Shown: positions 1 to 10,203, counted from the stretch's first letter. The stretch is 64,000 nt of DNA from Thermodesulfobacteriota bacterium (GCA_028278625.1 JANQDY010000258.1:43356-107355); one strand, 5' to 3'. Notes: generated by a model not told the origin, from the sequence alone. A program made the numbers and translations.

Positions 1-1643
1 TGGCCAATATTAACCAGTCTCTGGATTTTGATACCGCCTCCCTGGTTGCCGATGAAGTCGGCTTTGAGTTGGAAATGGACGCTTTCAAAGAAGAGCGCTT
101 TTTCTCGGATAAAGAGGACACTCCGGAAGATCTGGTCCCGAGACCGCCGGTGGTAACCATCATGGGCCATGTTGATCACGGCAAGACGTCGTTGCTCGAT
201 TACATTCGAGAGTCGAACATCATCAGCGGCGAATCGGGCGGCATTACCCAGCACATCGGGGCATACTACGTGAAACGGGAAGGTGGCGACATTGTCTTTC
301 TAGATACCCCCGGCCACGAAGCATTTACGGCCATGCGGGCCAGGGGAGCGAAAATCACCGATATCATCGTTCTGGTGGTGGCGGCGGATGACGGCGCCAT
401 GCCCCAGACCAAAGAAGCCATTAACCATGGGAGGGCCGCCGATATACCCATTGTGGTGGCGATCAATAAGATGGACAAACCCAACGCCGATCCGGAGCGG
501 GTCAAGCGGGAATTGGCTGAACTGGATCTGGCCCCTGAAGAGTGGGGCGGCGAAACCCTCTTGGGAGAGATTTCGGCCAAAACCGGCCAGGGCGTGGATG
601 ATCTTCTCGGACTGATTCTGTTGCAGGCGGAGATGCTTGAATTGACGGGGAATCCCGACAGGGAAGCGAGGGGATCCGTTGTGGAGGCAGAACTGGACAA
701 GAGCCGTGGGCCGGTGGCAACGGTCCTGATTCAAAACGGGACGCTCAAGCCGGGCGACCAGTTTGTCTGCGGCGAACATTTCGGGCGGGTGCGGGCCATG
801 CTGGATAGCCGTGGAAGAAGAATGAAATCCGCCGGCCCTTCTGTCCCGGCGGTCATTTACGGGATATCCGGAGTGCCCATGGCCGGGGATGAATTCGTTG
901 TGGTGAAAGATGAGAAAGTCGCCAAACAGATCATCGAGCATCGCAAGGAAAAATCAAAGAAACAGGAAGGTTCCAAACCCGGTGTCGTGAGCCTTGACGA
1001 CTTGTACGAGAGGATCAAGGATGGTGGCGTTAAGGAACTGAACATCATTTTGAAGGCGGATGTCCAGGGTTCAGCGGAAGCCCTTGCCGAGTCCCTGGTC
1101 AAACTGAGCACCGATGCCGTAAAGCTTCAGGTAATACATTCAGCTACCGGCGGAATCACCGAATCGGATGTAACGCTCGCTGCCGCATCAGACGCCATCA
1201 TACTCGGGTTTAACGTAAGAGCCAATCAGCGGGTTTCGGATCTGGCGGAGAAAGAAAACATCGATATTCGTTTCTACGATGTGATTTATAACGCCATCAA
1301 GGATGTACGTCTCGCCATGACAGGACTTCTGGAACCCATTTTGGAGGAGACCGTCATCGGGCATGTAGAGGTTAGGGAGATTTTCCGTGTGCCCAAAGTC
1401 GGCACGATCGCCGGATGTTTTGTTACGAATGGCCACGTGGAGAGAAATGCAAAGGTCCGATTGCTGCGGGACGACGTGGTGGTGTTTGATGGCAAGATTT
1501 CATCGCTGAAGCGTTTCAAAGACGACGTGAAGGAAGTTCAGTCCGGTTACGAGTGTGGTATCGGCCTGGATAATTTCGGTGATGTCAAACCATCGGATGT
1601 TTTCGAAATCTATAAGGTAGAGGAAGTTGCCGCGGAACTTTAA
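1..1643 (+). CDS. infB: Translation initiation factor IF-2 (5' end cut off)
   Basis: GTPase that delivers initiator fMet-tRNA to the 30S subunit and promotes subunit joining. The reading frame is open from base 3, so the N-terminal part lies upstream of the window. Visible GTPase motifs are G1 GHVDHGKT (about base 164), G3 DTPGHE (about base 304) and G4 NKMD (about base 466). They are followed by the beta-barrel domain II and the C-terminal IF2 domains that hold the fMet-binding region. The start is not in the window; an internal ATG at 69 lies inside the frame and is not the true start. It heads the classic operon with rbfA, truB, rpsO and pnp. The family call is certain. Confidence 0.97.
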   Translation, partial: ANINQSLDFDTASLVADEVGFELEMDAFKEERFFSDKEDTPEDLVPRPPVVTIMGHVDHGKTSLLDYIRESNIISGESGGITQHIGAYYVKREGGDIVFLDTPGHEAFTAMRARGAKITDIIVLVVAADDGAMPQTKEAINHGRAADIPIVVAINKMDKPNADPERVKRELAELDLAPEEWGGETLLGEISAKTGQGVDDLLGLILLQAEMLELTGNPDREARGSVVEAELDKSRGPVATVLIQNGTLKPGDQFVCGEHFGRVRAMLDSRGRRMKSAGPSVPAVIYGISGVPMAGDEFVVVKDEKVAKQIIEHRKEKSKKQEGSKPGVVSLDDLYERIKDGGVKELNIILKADVQGSAEALAESLVKLSTDAVKLQVIHSATGGITESDVTLAAASDAIILGFNVRANQRVSDLAEKENIDIRFYDVIYNAIKDVRLAMTGLLEPILEETVIGHVEVREIFRVPKVGTIAGCFVTNGHVERNAKVRLLRDDVVVFDGKISSLKRFKDDVKEVQSGYECGIGLDNFGDVKPSDVFEIYKVEEVAAEL

Positions 1644-1645
1644 TA

Positions 1646-1936
1646 ATGATGGTAGTGGGAATCTTAAGAGTTGAGTTCCTCCTTTTCGACAACCGGTCGC
1701 TCAAGGGGAAGAGAAAAATTGTCCGCAGCATGGTGGACAAAGTGAAATCCAAGTTCAACGCGGCGGTTGCCGAAGTGGGCGCCAATGACAAATGGCAGAA
1801 GATCGAACTTGGGGTGAGCACGGTGGGAAACGATCGACGCCATGTGGATTCCTCCCTGAACCATATTTTCGATTTTTTGGAGTCCCTCTGCCTGGCGCAG
1901 ATTGTTAACACGGAAATGGATATTATCAATATGTGA
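1646..1936 (+). CDS. DUF503 family protein (YlxP-like)
   Basis: A 96-residue protein of the DUF503/YlxP family, which is commonly found between infB and rbfA and is thought to be tied to ribosome maturation; its biochemical role is not established. The N-terminus (VVGILRVEFLLFDNRSLKGKRKIV) carries the family hallmark LKGKR-type basic stretch after the first strand, and the C-terminal half has the predicted strand ending in EMDIINM. The ATG lies 2 bases after the infB stop, and a second ATG is directly adjacent at 1649. Length is normal for the family. Translation is probably coupled to infB. Confidence 0.88.
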   Translation: MMVVGILRVEFLLFDNRSLKGKRKIVRSMVDKVKSKFNAAVAEVGANDKWQKIELGVSTVGNDRRHVDSSLNHIFDFLESLCLAQIVNTEMDIINM

Positions 1937-1987
1937 TCGCCCGTGATCGGGAATGATTCTTGTTAAGTTGAAAAGGCAGAACTTGTT

Positions 1988-2338
1988 ATGTTGCCGGGAA
2001 AACGCTCCGCACGGGTCGGAGATGTAATTTTAAGGGAAGTGGCGCTTCTATTGCTTGAGAAGGTGAGAGACCCTCGGGTTCAGGGCGTTACAGTGACGGG
2101 AATTCGTTTGAGCGATGACCTCAAATCGGCCAGGGTGTACTATAGCGTGATGGGGGATCACGCCAGGGTGGAACAGGCCCAGGCAGGTCTTGAAAGCGCA
2201 AAGGGATTTGTAAAAAGAGAAATCGGACGGCGCGCGGGTTTAAGATACATCCCGGAGATCAAGTTCGTTTATGACCCTTCCCTTGAAACCGGTGAGCATA
2301 TGGAGCGTATCTTTGAGAAGATCCGGCCGGGGGATTAG
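1988..2338 (+). CDS. rbfA: Ribosome-binding factor A
   Basis: RbfA is a small KH-fold protein that binds the 30S subunit and assists late 16S rRNA maturation, especially in the cold. The 116-residue protein shows the family features: an N-terminal helix with RVGDVILREVALLL, the EKVRDPRVQGVTVTGIRLSDDL core with the strand DLKSARVYYSV, and the C-terminal RYIPEIKFVYDPSLETGEHM segment. It sits in the expected place between the DUF503 gene and the DHH phosphoesterase, with a 51-base gap upstream. The ATG at 1988 gives the normal family length. Confidence 0.95.
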   Translation: MLPGKRSARVGDVILREVALLLLEKVRDPRVQGVTVTGIRLSDDLKSARVYYSVMGDHARVEQAQAGLESAKGFVKREIGRRAGLRYIPEIKFVYDPSLETGEHMERIFEKIRPGD

Positions 2339-2342
2339 CCCA

Positions 2343-3341
2343 ATGGTGAAAGATGACGCTTTTTCCATTGCTGTTCTAAAAATCGTCGGGTTGCTGAGGG
2401 AGAATGACCGTTTCTTGATAATGACCCATGAGGATCCGGACCTGGACGGTCTGGGATCCATGTTCGCTCTTGCAATGTGCCTCAGGGATTTCGGAAAAGA
2501 GGCGGTCACCCTTGTCCAGAAACAGATTCCACCATCCCTGGCATTTTTGTCGGGTGCCGAAAGGGCGATTTTGAGGGATCGTGGCGTTGGCGGGGAATTT
2601 GACGCCGTTCTGGTCCTTGATTGTGCGGAAAAAGAAAGACTGGGTTCATTTGCGGATTTGTGGCCGGATGTGGGGATAACCATAAACATTGACCATCATG
2701 AGACCAATAGCCGGTTCGGCCGGTACAATCTGGTGGACACGGGAAGTTCTTCCACCGCGGAACTGGTTTACCGGTTGATCACGGCGGGAGATTTTCCTCT
2801 GGGCCTTGGGGCCGCGGGGAATCTCTTCGCGGCAATTCAATCGGATACGGGCTCTTTCAAGTTTACCAATACCACCCCCGGGGCCATGAGAATCTCGGCG
2901 GATTTGATGGATAGGGGTGTGGACCCTTGGGATACGTACTTAAGGAGTATGAATGGATACAGTCCCGAACGGCTGAAGCTCCTGGCAAAGGCATTGGATT
3001 CCATCCGGTTTTACAGCAAGGGCAGAATCGGCATGATGGTCATCACAAAGGAGATGATAAAGGAAAGCGGCGCGCGTCCTTCGGATATGGAGGGATTTGT
3101 GGAATATCCCCGGTATGTGGGGGGGGTTGAAGTGTCGGTACTGATCAGGGAGAAAGACGACAACACCTACAAGTTCAGCATCCGCTCAAACCGCCGGGTG
3201 AATGTTGCCCAACTGGCGTCTCGATTCCAGGGCGGCGGCCATGGGAAGGCGGCTGGGTTCACCGCTCGGGGATCCTTTGGGACGCTAAAAAGAGATTTTT
3301 TGTCTCAGACAGACCGGATTTTGAATGAAACGCCCCTTTGA
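2343..3341 (+). CDS. nrnA: DHH-family phosphoesterase, NrnA-like (nanoRNase/pAp phosphatase)
   Basis: A 332-residue DHH/DHHA1 protein, most likely degrading short oligoribonucleotides and 3'-phosphoadenosine 5'-phosphate. The metal-site motifs can be read: HEDPDLDGLGSM near the N-terminus (the DPDxDG type), LDCAEKERLG, and the signature NIDHHETNSRFG. The C-terminal DHHA1 domain carries RSNRRVNVAQLASRFQGGGHGKAAGF, the usual GGGH nucleotide-binding motif. I chose the ATG at 2343, 5 bases after the rbfA stop, over an in-frame upstream start at 2271 that would overlap rbfA heavily. The position between rbfA and truB is standard for this gene. Confidence 0.93.
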   Translation: MVKDDAFSIAVLKIVGLLRENDRFLIMTHEDPDLDGLGSMFALAMCLRDFGKEAVTLVQKQIPPSLAFLSGAERAILRDRGVGGEFDAVLVLDCAEKERLGSFADLWPDVGITINIDHHETNSRFGRYNLVDTGSSSTAELVYRLITAGDFPLGLGAAGNLFAAIQSDTGSFKFTNTTPGAMRISADLMDRGVDPWDTYLRSMNGYSPERLKLLAKALDSIRFYSKGRIGMMVITKEMIKESGARPSDMEGFVEYPRYVGGVEVSVLIREKDDNTYKFSIRSNRRVNVAQLASRFQGGGHGKAAGFTARGSFGTLKRDFLSQTDRILNETPL

Positions 3342-4248
3342 CGGCATACTCCTGGTTGACAAGGCGGCGGGTGAGTCGTCCCATGAGGTTGTCAGAAAAG
3401 TAAAATCCGCCTTTGGTTTCGGCCGGCGGCACAAGGTTGGGCACGCCGGCACCCTCGATCCTTTTGCAACGGGGCTGCTGGTGGTTCTCCTGGGACAGGG
3501 AACCAAACTGTCGCGGTTTATAATGGCCGGTGAGAAGGAGTATCTGGCCACCCTGGAATTGGGCACAGAAACCGATACCCTGGATCCCACGGGCAAGGTG
3601 ATCGTGAAGCGTGAAGTCCCGGCTCTGAGCCGTGATGATATCGAGGAAACAGCCAGGCAATACGTGGGAAGGATCAGGCAGAGGCCGCCAGCTTTTTCCG
3701 CCGTGAAACATCGGGGATCCAGGGCCTATAAGCTGGCCAGAAAGGGGCTTCCCGTAGTACTGGAAGAGCGGACGGTGACGGTCCACTCTCTCTCCGTTCT
3801 TTCGGTGGAGTTGCCCGAGGTTACAATGCGGATCAGATGTGCCGGCGGCACCTATATTCGCAGTCTCGCGGCGGATATGGGCCGCGATCTGGGACCGGGC
3901 GGGCGGCTGAAGGCCCTTAGAAGGCTCAGGAGTGGAGCCTTTGACGTTAAGGACGCCATCCCTTCCGAAGAACTTCGGAACAGCGCGTCTGTACACACAA
4001 TTGGAATTCCCCTGGCTGGTGCCTTGCCTGAAATGGCGGAGATTTTGATTAATGACACCTTGGCCGGGAAAGTGAGGCAAGGGTATCGACCCAGATGGCA
4101 TGAACTCACCTTCAATCGGGAACCTGTTCATCCCATAGAGGAGGGTTACATAAAGCTGGTCAGTGGGGATAATCTTCTGGCCATTATCAAGGAGAGCAAC
4201 GGGGGGGACAGCCATGAACAAGTAGAATTTGAAAGGGTGTTTTCTTGA
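3325..4248 (+). CDS. truB: tRNA pseudouridine(55) synthase
   Basis: TruB converts U55 in the T-arm of tRNAs to pseudouridine. The 307-residue protein begins with FDGILLVDKAAGESSHEVVRKV and has the catalytic motif GHAGTLDPFATGLL, in which the Asp is the nucleophile. Further family segments are KEYLATLELGTETDTLDPTG, RQRPPAFSAVKHRGSRAYKLARKG and RCAGGTYIRSLAADMGRDLG. A short C-terminal extension may form a reduced PUA-like domain. Its start overlaps the end of the phosphoesterase gene by 17 bases, indicating translational coupling. Confidence 0.97.
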   Translation: MKRPFDGILLVDKAAGESSHEVVRKVKSAFGFGRRHKVGHAGTLDPFATGLLVVLLGQGTKLSRFIMAGEKEYLATLELGTETDTLDPTGKVIVKREVPALSRDDIEETARQYVGRIRQRPPAFSAVKHRGSRAYKLARKGLPVVLEERTVTVHSLSVLSVELPEVTMRIRCAGGTYIRSLAADMGRDLGPGGRLKALRRLRSGAFDVKDAIPSEELRNSASVHTIGIPLAGALPEMAEILINDTLAGKVRQGYRPRWHELTFNREPVHPIEEGYIKLVSGDNLLAIIKESNGGDSHEQVEFERVFS

Positions 4249-4266
4249 CGAATTGTTGTTTTTTGC

Positions 4267-4343
4267 TCTCATACGAAAAGTGTGAGAATTGTGAGCCCCG
4301 AAAGGAATACAGATGCCCTGCGTGTTGCCGGGTTCTTTTGGGG
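4267..4343 (+). promoter_or_regulatory. rpsO leader: Structured leader ahead of rpsO
   Basis: Two stem-loops lie in the 169-base gap between truB and rpsO. The first pairs TCTCATAC (4267-4274) with GTGTGAGA (4280-4287) around a GAAAA loop. The second pairs CCCCGAAAG (4296-4304) with CTTTTGGGG (4335-4343) with one G-U pair. No T-tract follows, so these are not terminators. In several bacteria S15 represses its own mRNA through a structured leader, so an autoregulatory role is a reasonable inference, but I cannot match it to a known S15-binding motif. Confidence 0.4.
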
Positions 4344-4417
4344 AAAACCGATATCGTTGATATTATTTAAACATGTTTTGGATCTACTTAAACATCAATT
4401 TTTAGGAGGTACGAAAA

Positions 4418-4687
4418 GTGGTTTTGACAGCGGGAGCAAAGAAAGAAATTCTTGATCGGTTCAAACTTCACGAAAAGGATACCGGTTCACCCGAAGTTCA
4501 GATTGCCTTACTCACCAGTAGAATCAAATACCTTACTGAACATTTTAAGGTCCATAAAAAGGATCATCATTCGCGTCGAGGTCTGCTGAAACTGGTGGGC
4601 CAGAGGCGAAGGCTTTTGAATTACCTAAAAAAGAGGGATCTGGAAAAATACAGAACGCTGATTAAAGAGCTCGGTATTCGCAAATAG
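4418..4687 (+). CDS. rpsO: 30S ribosomal protein S15
   Basis: S15 is a primary 16S rRNA-binding protein of the small subunit. The 89-residue protein has the full family sequence, including [22 protein letters not shown], the loop [31 protein letters not shown] and the C-terminal [12 protein letters not shown]. It starts with GTG; a strong AGGAGGT ribosome-binding site at 4404-4410 fixes this start. It is followed by pnp, the usual rpsO-pnp pair, after a 211-base spacer. Confidence 0.98.
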   Translation: MVLTAGAKKEILDRFKLHEKDTGSPEVQIALLTSRIKYLTEHFKVHKKDHHSRRGLLKLVGQRRRLLNYLKKRDLEKYRTLIKELGIRK

Positions 4688-4717
4688 TGCGATTGTTCAT
4701 GCAATGACCTGTCCTGA

Positions 4718-4746
4718 TTTTCACCCGTGTTTCGGAACCGTGAAAA
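4718..4746 (+). promoter_or_regulatory. Stem-loop in the rpsO-pnp spacer
   Basis: TTTTCAC (4718-4724) pairs with GTGAAAA (4740-4746), with an inner CCG/CGG pair-up, making a hairpin about 30 bases after the rpsO stop. It lacks a clear T-tract on the + strand. It may be a processing or partial-termination site between rpsO and pnp; in enterobacteria the equivalent spacer is cut by RNase III, but nothing in this sequence proves that here. The rest of the 211-base spacer is A-rich and shows no other clear element. Confidence 0.35.
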
Positions 4747-4898
4747 AATGACAGTGGTTGCAATTATCGAAAAAAAACTAAACTTAACTTCCAAATACTC
4801 TGTGAAAAGACTGCAGCCAGACATGAGCCCATGTGCTTTCCCGAGACACGTTTTACAAAAAGACCAACCAATGTCTATTTGAAAGGATAAATGAAATA

Positions 4899-6995
4899 AT
4901 GGTGAAAAATTACTCGATTGAAATTAGTGGCCGGAACATCCATGTGGAAACAGGTCGTATTGCCAAGCAGGCGAGTGGGTCGGTCGTTGTTACTTCCGGT
5001 CAAACCGTTGTGCTGGTAACGGCCGTTGCAACGGATGAAGTTCGTGAGGGGATCGATTTTCTCCCGCTGACGGTGGAATATCAGGAAATGTCTTATGCCG
5101 GGGGGCAGATACCGGGGAATTTCTTCAGAAGGGATATGGGAAGACCCGGGGAAAAAGAGACGCTGATATCACGTCTCATCGACAGGCCCCTTCGGCCGTT
5201 GTTTCCCGATAACTATCATTACGAAACCCAGGTGATCGCTACGGTGCTGTCCACCGACAAGGAAAACGAGGCGGATATGTTGGCCATGTTGGGCGCATCC
5301 GCCGCTCTTGAGATATCCGACATCCCCTTTCTGGGGCCCATCGCAGGGGTTAAAGTGGGCAGAATTAATGGGGAATTTGTGGCCAATCCCACCATTAGCC
5401 AGCAGGAGGAGAGTGACATTAACCTCATCGTGGCAGGAAGTCGCGATGGGATTGTAATGGTTGAAGGAGGGTCCCGGTTTGTCAGCGAGTCGGAGATGAT
5501 TGACGCCATATTCTATGGCCACCAGGCGATCCAACCCATGCTCGACTTACAGGAATCCCTCAAAAGGGAGATGGGAAAGCCAAAACGGGTCATTCCCGAT
5601 CAGGTGGCGGACCCATCAATCCAGGAAAAGGTTGACCGGCTTGGGGAGCCCCTGCTCAAAGAGGTGCTCTGTATTGCCGATAAGATGGACCGGCAGGCAA
5701 AACGGCGGGACGCCCAGAATCAGGTCTTGGAGACCCTGGCAGAGGAACACGAAGATCAGAAGTCGGAGATAAAGGAGGCCGTTCATTCCCTCGAAAAGAA
5801 GATGGTGAGAGATATGATCCTAAATGAGGGTAAACGGATCGATGGTCGTGCTTTCAATGAAGTGCGGCACATTGAGTGCCTGGTCGGCCTTCTCCCCCGC
5901 ATCCACGGTTCGGCGCTTTTTACGCGGGGAGAAACCCAGGCCATGGTCCTGACCACCCTTGGCACCGAGAGGGATCGTCAGAGAATCGAATCCATTTTCG
6001 GAGAAGAGTTGCGGTCTTTTATTCTCCATTACAATTTTCCCCCTTACAGTGTGGGCGAGACCAAGCGTCTCAGCGGTCCGGGACGGAGGGAAATCGGACA
6101 TGGCGCACTGGCCAGACGGGCGCTTTTGCCGGTTTTGCCCGATGAAGAGGATTTTCAATACTGCGTCCGTGTGGTCAGCGAAATACTTGAGTCCAACGGT
6201 TCTTCCTCCATGGCAAGTGTGTGTGGCGGCTGCCTGTCCCTGATGGATGCGGGCGTGCCCATCAAAGAGATGGTGGCCGGTGTGGCCATGGGTCTGGTGG
6301 CGGAAGGGGACAAGGTTGTAGTGTTAACCGATATCCTGGGGGATGAAGATCATTACGGTGATATGGATTTCAAAGTCACCGGCACCAGCGAGGGAATAAC
6401 GGCCCTTCAGATGGATATAAAGATTGAACGGCTCACCCGGGAAATCATGGAACAGGCGCTGGCCCAGGCCAGGGAAGGGCGGCTCCACATTCTTGATCGA
6501 ATGCGAGAGACCATGACCCAGCCCCGAAATGAGGTTTCCGAGTACGCACCCATCATCACGAATTTTAAGATCAGCCCTGAAAAGGTGCGGGTTCTGATCG
6601 GTCCCGGCGGCAAAACAATTCGCGAAATATGCAATGTCTCAGGCGCCAGGATCGACGTGGATGATGACGGCGTTGTGACCATTTCATCACCCGATAAAGA
6701 GTGTTCCGATGCAGCCATGAAAATGGTCAAAGAAATCGTGCAGGAAGCAGAGGTGGGCAAACTCTATCAGGGCAAGGTGGTCAAGGTCATGGACTTCGGG
6801 GCTTTTGTTGAAATTTTCCCCGGTACCGACGGTCTTATACACATATCCCAACTGGCACCTGAGCGGGTGAACAAGGTCACCGACGTGCTCAATGAAGGGG
6901 ATGAGGTCCTGGTAAAAGTCCTGGAAGTCGGGAAAGATGGCCGCATCCGTCTTTCCAGGAAAGCGGCATTGGGGGAAACGCTGGATGAATCGTAA
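4899..6995 (+). CDS. pnp: Polyribonucleotide nucleotidyltransferase (PNPase)
   Basis: PNPase degrades RNA from the 3' end by phosphorolysis and is a degradosome component. The 698-residue protein has two RNase PH domains (about residues 10-230 and 310-540) with a helical linker, then a KH domain ([15 protein letters not shown], about residue 565) and an S1 domain ([17 protein letters not shown] ... GLIHISQLA, about residue 625). The start ATG at 4899 is preceded by AAGGA at about 4883; a longer frame from a GTG at 4833 lacks a ribosome-binding site and adds unrelated residues. The end overlaps the next gene by 11 bases. Confidence 0.97.
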   Translation: MVKNYSIEISGRNIHVETGRIAKQASGSVVVTSGQTVVLVTAVATDEVREGIDFLPLTVEYQEMSYAGGQIPGNFFRRDMGRPGEKETLISRLIDRPLRPLFPDNYHYETQVIATVLSTDKENEADMLAMLGASAALEISDIPFLGPIAGVKVGRINGEFVANPTISQQEESDINLIVAGSRDGIVMVEGGSRFVSESEMIDAIFYGHQAIQPMLDLQESLKREMGKPKRVIPDQVADPSIQEKVDRLGEPLLKEVLCIADKMDRQAKRRDAQNQVLETLAEEHEDQKSEIKEAVHSLEKKMVRDMILNEGKRIDGRAFNEVRHIECLVGLLPRIHGSALFTRGETQAMVLTTLGTERDRQRIESIFGEELRSFILHYNFPPYSVGETKRLSGPGRREIGHGALARRALLPVLPDEEDFQYCVRVVSEILESNGSSSMASVCGGCLSLMDAGVPIKEMVAGVAMGLVAEGDKVVVLTDILGDEDHYGDMDFKVTGTSEGITALQMDIKIERLTREIMEQALAQAREGRLHILDRMRETMTQPRNEVSEYAPIITNFKISPEKVRVLIGPGGKTIREICNVSGARIDVDDDGVVTISSPDKECSDAAMKMVKEIVQEAEVGKLYQGKVVKVMDFGAFVEIFPGTDGLIHISQLAPERVNKVTDVLNEGDEVLVKVLEVGKDGRIRLSRKAALGETLDES

Positions 6996-8247
6996 AACGG
7001 TACTCGAAAACGGCGTCAGGATCGTCTCGGAACGGATGCCCCATGTCCGTTCCGTTTCACTGGGGATCTGGGTCAATACCGGCTCCAGAGACGAATTGCC
7101 GCCGGAAAACGGGGTTTCCCACTTCATTGAACACATGAGTTTCAAAGGGACCCACACTCGCAGCGCCTATCAGATTGCAAAAGACCTTGACGCCATCGGC
7201 GGCCTTTCAAACGCCTTTACCGGCAAAGAAACCACCTGCTTCTACGGCAGGGTCCTGGACCGGCATTTTCCGGTCCTGGCGGACATACTGTCTGATATCT
7301 TCATTCATCCCACATTTCAGCCGGAGGATATGGAGCGCGAGCGGGAGGTGATTTTTCAGGAAATCAATATGGTGGAGGACACCCCCGACGACTACTTAAA
7401 TGTGCTCTTTCAAAGCCTTTTCTGGCCTGACCATCCCATCGGTCGTCCCATCCTCGGCAGCACTGAGACGGTCTCCCGAATGGACCGGAAGATGATCCGT
7501 GAATATATCAGCAAGCATTATATCCCGGAACGTATGCTGGTGGTGGCCGCCGGCAACGTGGATCACGATGCCATGGTGGACTATTTCAGACCAATATTTG
7601 AAACGGGCAGTGATTTTGAGGGGGAGAGTCCCGAAAGAAGTCTGCCCCTCACCAGCGGTGGGGTGATGGTTATGCCGAAAGCGCTGGAACAGGTCCATTT
7701 TTGCCTGGGGGGCAACGCGCCGAGCCAGATGAATGAATCGCGGTTTGCCTGTGCCATCTTGAATACCATTCTGGGCGGCAACATGAGTTCCAGGCTGTTT
7801 CAGGAAATCCGGGAGAACCGGGGGCTTGCTTATTCCGTCTATTCCTTTTTTTCCCCCTATGTGGATGTCGGGCTTCTGGGGGTGTACGCGGCAACGGATG
7901 CCCGGAACGTGAATTCGGTCCTAGACATCACCCAGAAGGAGATCAAGAAAATCGCTCGGGGGGAACTGAGCGAAAATGACCTCCATATTGCCAAAGAGAA
8001 TATCATCGGCGGCATGTATCTGACATCAGAGAGTTCGGACAGCCGAATGATGCGGGCGGCCAAAAACGAGTTTATTTTTGAGAAATACGTGGATTATGAT
8101 GAGGTGGCAAAAAAGGTGGAGCGGGTGCGTGTGAACGATGTGGTGGAGATGGCCGATAGCGTCTTCGGTGAAGGCCAAATCGCTTTTACGGCCCTCGGTC
8201 CCATTGAGGAAGACGAAGTCGACCAGGAGTGCCTTTCGTTCCAGTGA
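6985..8247 (+). CDS. M16 family zinc peptidase (pitrilysin-like)
   Basis: A 420-residue single-subunit M16B-type peptidase resembling the mitochondrial processing peptidase beta chain. The inverted zinc motif HFIEH (H46, E49, H50) is intact, followed by the distal glutamate region [18 protein letters not shown]. The second, inactive half contains the R/Y substrate-clamp segment [16 protein letters not shown]. Genes of this family often follow pnp and dut in many phyla; their substrate is usually unknown. The ATG at 6985 overlaps the pnp stop by 11 bases, suggesting coupled translation; an in-frame ATG at 6937 would overlap more and adds non-family residues. Confidence 0.92.
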   Translation: MNRKTVLENGVRIVSERMPHVRSVSLGIWVNTGSRDELPPENGVSHFIEHMSFKGTHTRSAYQIAKDLDAIGGLSNAFTGKETTCFYGRVLDRHFPVLADILSDIFIHPTFQPEDMEREREVIFQEINMVEDTPDDYLNVLFQSLFWPDHPIGRPILGSTETVSRMDRKMIREYISKHYIPERMLVVAAGNVDHDAMVDYFRPIFETGSDFEGESPERSLPLTSGGVMVMPKALEQVHFCLGGNAPSQMNESRFACAILNTILGGNMSSRLFQEIRENRGLAYSVYSFFSPYVDVGLLGVYAATDARNVNSVLDITQKEIKKIARGELSENDLHIAKENIIGGMYLTSESSDSRMMRAAKNEFIFEKYVDYDEVAKKVERVRVNDVVEMADSVFGEGQIAFTALGPIEEDEVDQECLSFQ

Positions 8248-8303
8248 TTGTTCCTTGGAAGGCACCCATCCAGACATGAAACCCGGACACAAACAAGTCT
8301 TAG

Positions 8304-8765
8304 ATGAACACCATTCCCATAAAAATCAAAATCTGTAACCCCGCTCTCAGCGAAAACGGATTTTCCCTTCCCCATTACGCATCGGACGGTTCTTCTGGTA
8401 TGGATCTTCGGGCTTGTTTGGAAACGCCCGTCACCATCGGTCCGGGCGACATCCGGTTGATCCCCACCGGTCTGGCCATTTCCATACCACCAGGCTATGA
8501 AGCACAAGTGCGACCGCGAAGCGGCCTGGCCCTCAAACACGGCATCGGCATGGTGAACGGGCCCGGTACCATCGATTCCGATTACAGGGGTGAGATCGGC
8601 ATTATCCTGATCAATTTCGGGAAAGCGCCTTTTGTGATCAGCATGGGGGACCGCATTGCCCAGATGGTCTTATCCAAGGTCTATCGGGCGGAATTCACGG
8701 TGGTCGCAGAGCTTGATGAGACGTCGAGGGGCGAAGGCGGTTTCGGCCATAGCGGGGTTGAATAG
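8304..8765 (+). CDS. dut: dUTP diphosphatase
   Basis: Trimeric dUTPase that hydrolyses dUTP to dUMP and pyrophosphate, keeping uracil out of DNA and feeding dTMP synthesis. All five motifs are present in the 153-residue protein: SSGMDLRA (motif 1), [10 protein letters not shown] (2), [12 protein letters not shown] (3), GDRIAQMV (4) and the C-terminal [10 protein letters not shown] (5). The gene lies 56 bases after the peptidase gene and 8 bases before the MBL-fold gene on the same strand, so it is probably part of the same operon. Confidence 0.97.
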   Translation: MNTIPIKIKICNPALSENGFSLPHYASDGSSGMDLRACLETPVTIGPGDIRLIPTGLAISIPPGYEAQVRPRSGLALKHGIGMVNGPGTIDSDYRGEIGIILINFGKAPFVISMGDRIAQMVLSKVYRAEFTVVAELDETSRGEGGFGHSGVE

Positions 8766-8773
8766 AGAAAACC

Positions 8774-9547
8774 ATGAAGCTCTCAATCCTCGCTTCGGGA
8801 AGCCGTGGCAACAGCTGTTATCTTGAAACGGCCGATGCCAGGATCCTGGTGGATGCCGGATTGAGCGGTATTGAAATCGAGCGCCGACTTGCTTCCGTAG
8901 GTGTTTCGCCGGTGAAATTGGACGCCATTCTGGTTACCCATGAGCATTCGGACCATATCAAGGGTGTGGGAGTTCTGGCGCGTCGGTATAACCTTCCTGT
9001 CTACGCCAACCATGAGACCCTCGGAAGTGCAAGGGGGGCCCTGGGACAACTTCCCGCCGTTATGCCCGTTGAAACGGGACAAACGCTTGAAATCAAAAAT
9101 TTGACGGTGGAGACCTTCACCAAGTGCCATGATGCCGCCGATCCCTTGGGGTTGGTGTTTTCGAACAACGGCGTAAAGGTCGGCTTCGTTACGGACATGG
9201 GCAGAAGCACGCGCTTGGTGGAAGATCGGTTAAAGGCCTGCAAGGCGCTGGTTCTGGAATTCAACTACGATCCCCGCATGCTCAGCGAAGGTCCTTATCC
9301 CCTGGATCTCAAGCGACGAATCAACGGCAACGAGGGGCATTTGTCAAACCAACAGGCCGGTCGCCTGCTTGAAACCGTCTCCCACGACGACCTAAAGTGG
9401 GTGATTCTGGCACACTTGAGCGAAACCAACAATCATGATGAAAAAGCCCTTGCAATGGCCAAGAGCGTCCTCGAACGCCGCGGCCACCGACAGGCAAAGG
9501 TTCTGGTGGCGCAACAGGATAGGGCCTCAGCCATTATCGAAATATGA
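8774..9547 (+). CDS. MBL-fold metallohydrolase, YycJ/WalJ-like
   Basis: A 257-residue metallo-beta-lactamase-fold protein of the YycJ/WalJ type, a family of putative 5'-3' DNA exonucleases or phosphodiesterases. The N-terminus SILASGSRGNSCYLE is characteristic. The metal motif is THEHSDHIKG (HxHxDH), followed by FTKCHDAADPLG and FVTDMG, with HLSETNNH near the C-terminus. Function in this organism is inferred only from the family. It starts 8 bases after dut. Confidence 0.88.
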   Translation: MKLSILASGSRGNSCYLETADARILVDAGLSGIEIERRLASVGVSPVKLDAILVTHEHSDHIKGVGVLARRYNLPVYANHETLGSARGALGQLPAVMPVETGQTLEIKNLTVETFTKCHDAADPLGLVFSNNGVKVGFVTDMGRSTRLVEDRLKACKALVLEFNYDPRMLSEGPYPLDLKRRINGNEGHLSNQQAGRLLETVSHDDLKWVILAHLSETNNHDEKALAMAKSVLERRGHRQAKVLVAQQDRASAIIEI

Positions 9548-9586
9548 TCGTCCGTTCAAGACAGGGTTGCCGATAGGAGTGCCGGA

Positions 9587-10081
9587 GTGAGGGAAGCAAG
9601 CCAACCAAAGCATTTGGTTTTGGAAAACCCCTATCTGCATGTGGTCCTTTATCAGCCGGAAATACCAGCCAATACCGGTAATATTGCAAGACTCTGCGGC
9701 GCCGCCAAAATGAGGCTTCATCTGATCCACCCGCTTGGTTTCAGCGTGGATGACAAGCATCTCAAAAGGGCGGGGCTCGATTACTGGCCCGAGATCGATG
9801 TTCGGCATCACAAAGATTTCCGGGAATTCAGAGATGGAATGAATGATGGGGGCCGGCTCTTCTGCTTCAGCCGCCATGCCAAAGAGACCTATCCCACAGC
9901 GGAGGTGAATCCCGGGGATTATCTGTTGTTCGGACGTGAAACAGAAGGCCTGCCGCTGGAACTCCGAGAAACATATCCCACCTTCAGCGTCCCCATCTGG
10001 GGACGTGTCCGCAGTCTGAACCTTTCCACTACCGTGGGTATTGTATCCTATCATTATCTTTACCAAATGGGCCTTTTTTGA
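9587..10081 (+). CDS. trmL: tRNA (cytidine(34)-2'-O)-methyltransferase
   Basis: A SPOUT-class methyltransferase of the TrmL type, which 2'-O-methylates the wobble base of tRNA-Leu isoacceptors. Family motifs in the 164-residue protein are LYQPEIPANTGNIARLCGAA, the knot-forming LLFGRETEGLPLELRE, and RSLNLSTTVGIVSYHYLYQ. It begins with GTG at 9587, after a GGAG at 9583-9586 that is rather close, so the exact start is less certain. It lies 39 bases after the MBL-fold gene and probably closes that operon, since a new promoter follows. Confidence 0.92.
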   Translation: MREASQPKHLVLENPYLHVVLYQPEIPANTGNIARLCGAAKMRLHLIHPLGFSVDDKHLKRAGLDYWPEIDVRHHKDFREFRDGMNDGGRLFCFSRHAKETYPTAEVNPGDYLLFGRETEGLPLELRETYPTFSVPIWGRVRSLNLSTTVGIVSYHYLYQMGLF

Positions 10082-10157
10082 CATATATGGATAGTTGGTT
10101 GTTCTACCGCAAGCCGATGGGCTTGGTTGCCGATAGATTCCTCCGGAAACTCGGTTC

Positions 10158-10185
10158 TTGTCATTTCCGCGTGACTTGATATAAT
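10158..10185 (+). promoter_or_regulatory. Sigma-70-type promoter of the V-ATPase operon
   Basis: TTGTCA (10158-10163) and a consensus TATAAT (10180-10185) are separated by 16 bases. Transcription would begin near 10192, about 75 bases ahead of the ATPase B start. It lies in the 184-base gap after trmL. The perfect -10 box makes this one of the clearest promoters in the window; activity is inferred. Confidence 0.65.
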
Positions 10186-10203
10186 CCCACACTATTAAAT
10201 CCC

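Noticed and set aside
266..941. Two long minus-strand reading frames inside infB (144 and 213 codons)
   Set aside because: They run antisense to the strongly conserved IF-2 GTPase region, have no ribosome-binding site, and resemble no protein; they are shadows of the high-GC coding frame.
3259..4272. 337-codon minus-strand frame across truB
   Set aside because: It is entirely antisense to TruB, whose motifs are intact, and its translation looks like a random Pro/Gly/Arg-rich chain.
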